Source: Dehalococcoidia bacterium (GTDB lineage: Bacteria; Chloroflexota; Dehalococcoidia; GIF9; UBA5629). Taken from it: a DNA stretch of 6,810 bases. The position numbers and the translations under genes were made by a program. The stretch spans positions 1 to 6,810 of the forward strand of contig JBAZEK010000023.1 in assembly GCA_041653995.1 (NCBI GenBank), read 5' to 3'. The first letter of the stretch is position 1. Each line of letters begins with the position of its first letter. The notes under the pieces are model-generated. The model was not told the origin of the DNA. It searched no databases and was given only the letters and a program-made list of their open reading frames with translations. This document shows positions 5,946-6,810 of the stretch, piece after piece.

Positions 5946-6629
5946 ATGGCCTATACAAAAACGCCCTGGACGACTGGCATGAGTTTGACCACCGCGCGGA
6001 TGAACAACCTGGAAAGCCAGTGCGGGATCGCCATCTCTGAGTACAATTCTCATGGACATACGGACACTTTCTACACAGAGAGTCAGATGGCCGCCAATTT
6101 CTACGGCACCATCAACGACGGGCCCGGAAGCGGCATAGATGCTGATCTGATATATTCAGCATCAGGCAATCAGCACGCTGCGGCATTCAATGGCATGGCA
6201 ACACCTTCGGGCCTCATAATCATGTGGTTCGGAGATCCAGCAAGCCCGCCAGCTGGTTGGACGCTATGTAGTAGTTCGCCCGATCTACGAGGCCGGATGG
6301 TTGTCGGGACCAGTGAGGACTATGCTCTAGGGAGTACGGGCGGGGCAGCGACATTTACAGCCGGGGGTTATGTGACTGTGACCACCCACACACTATCTAT
6401 TAACGAAATACCCAACCATGCACATACATATCTAGATGCTCACTTGGAAACAGGAGTTCGAGCGATAGGCGATGTCTGGGAAGCGGTTTACCCCAGAGAA
6501 CGCGCCGGCCCGCTATACACAACCACAACGGGCGGCGGGCAACCGCACGGACATAGCAACTCGATAAGCTTTCAGGCAGTTGCATCTATGCCGCCGTATT
6601 TTGCATTGTGCTTCTTGAAAAAAAATTAG
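5946..6629 (+). CDS. Tail collar fibre protein, paralog 3
   Basis: A 227-residue protein starting at ATG 5946, directly after the TAG of paralog 2. Order: MAYTKTPWTTGMSLTTARMNNLESQ (N-terminal module), HGHTDTFYTESQM, GPGSGIDADLIYSASG (matching GSGSGFDADTLDS in paralog 2), PSGLIIMWFGDPASPPAGWTLC, a shortened PDLRGRMVVG, TGGAATFTAGG, IPNHAHTYLD (H158, H160), a variable segment containing the aromatic and charged run GDVWEAVYPRERA, GGGQPHGHSNS (H201, H203), and SMPPYFALCFLKKN. The inter-HxH distance is 43 residues, shorter than in the other two. The C-terminus is degenerate, with LKKN in place of IMKVKQ. It ends with an A8 run (6618-6625) and a TAG, after which the same frame stays open to the window end. 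It is a putative receptor-binding or fibre-tip protein. Confidence 0.85.
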   Translation: MAYTKTPWTTGMSLTTARMNNLESQCGIAISEYNSHGHTDTFYTESQMAANFYGTINDGPGSGIDADLIYSASGNQHAAAFNGMATPSGLIIMWFGDPASPPAGWTLCSSSPDLRGRMVVGTSEDYALGSTGGAATFTAGGYVTVTTHTLSINEIPNHAHTYLDAHLETGVRAIGDVWEAVYPRERAGPLYTTTTGGGQPHGHSNSISFQAVASMPPYFALCFLKKN

Positions 6630-6686
6630 CTATGCTGCACTGGCACTGACTTGCATATAAGTGATATTCCGGAAAATTTGAGGGAG

Positions 6687-6810
6687 TTGATTAAAACGAT
6701 AACAGCGGACAACGTAAATGAGGCCTTCGACGATCTAGAGAAAGCCTTTCACACGCTTGAAAAAACCGAAGACAAGCAGGCAGAATGTATAGAGAGCATG
6801 AACAATTTCA
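6687..6810 (+). CDS. Start of a small helical protein of unknown function (3' end outside window)
   Basis: An open frame runs to the right edge. A TTG start at 6687 follows GAGGGAG (6680-6686) in a context very like the glycosyltransferase gene start. It gives (M)IKTITADNVNEAFDDLEKAF and then a charged, Glu/Lys-rich stretch likely to form a helix or coiled coil. A TTG at 6651 would add HISDIPENLREL, which also reads as plausible protein, so the start is uncertain. It is in the same frame as the preceding collar gene, separated by its TAG stop. No family is recognised; its place after the fibre genes would suit a fibre chaperone, a further tail protein or a lysis-module gene. Confidence 0.5.
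   Translation, partial: MIKTITADNVNEAFDDLEKAFHTLEKTEDKQAECIESMNNF

Noticed and set aside
4519..6629. Diversity-generating retroelement target in the variable collar segments
   Set aside because: No reverse transcriptase, no template repeat and no adenine-specific substitution pattern is visible in the window, and the collar fold is not the usual C-type lectin target.
6652..6661. Promoter for the last gene (TATAAG-like -10 or archaeal TATA-like box)
   Set aside because: CATATAAG is suggestive, but there is no matching -35 at a normal distance and no B-recognition-like element was convincing; a single short AT motif is not enough.

Overview
The window is a tail-morphogenesis segment of a tailed double-stranded DNA virus (Caudoviricetes-type phage, prophage or archaeal tailed virus). 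Every gene is on the + strand, tightly packed with gaps from a 1-nt overlap to 68 nt, and every recognisable product is a virion or tail protein. No tRNA, CRISPR array, integrase, transposase or host gene is visible. The sequence does not fix the host. Ribosome-binding sites complementary to a standard 16S 3' end suit a bacterium or an archaeon, and arginine codons are mostly CGG/AGG/AGA with little CGT.

Layout: (1) 1-875 is the 3' part of a large gene, most likely the tape-measure protein. It carries a nearly perfect 29-residue tandem repeat (324-614). (2) 875-1918 encodes a trimeric tail fibre or spike protein with a 17-residue YadA-head-like repeat array and a C-terminal peptidase S74 self-cleaving chaperone. 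(3) 1936-2670 encodes a GT-A-fold glycosyltransferase-like protein. (4) 2678-4450 encodes a large protein that looks like a tail-tip or baseplate hub component. (5) After a 68-nt AT-rich gap come three tandem paralogous tail-collar fibre proteins (4519-5220, 5226-5945, 5946-6629). They share their N-terminal and C-terminal ends but differ sharply between two His-x-His motifs. (6) 6687-6810 is the start of another gene that leaves the window.

Together the genes would build the distal tail. The tape measure sets tail length, the hub closes the tube, and the S74 fibre and the three collar proteins are candidate adsorption proteins. The glycosyltransferase could modify virion proteins or the host surface. 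The most notable observations are the probable rare ATT start codon of the first collar gene, the tandem collar triplet with variable inter-histidine segments, the continuous reading frame from 5226 to the window end broken only by two TAG codons, and the recently amplified repeat near the C-terminus of the tape measure.
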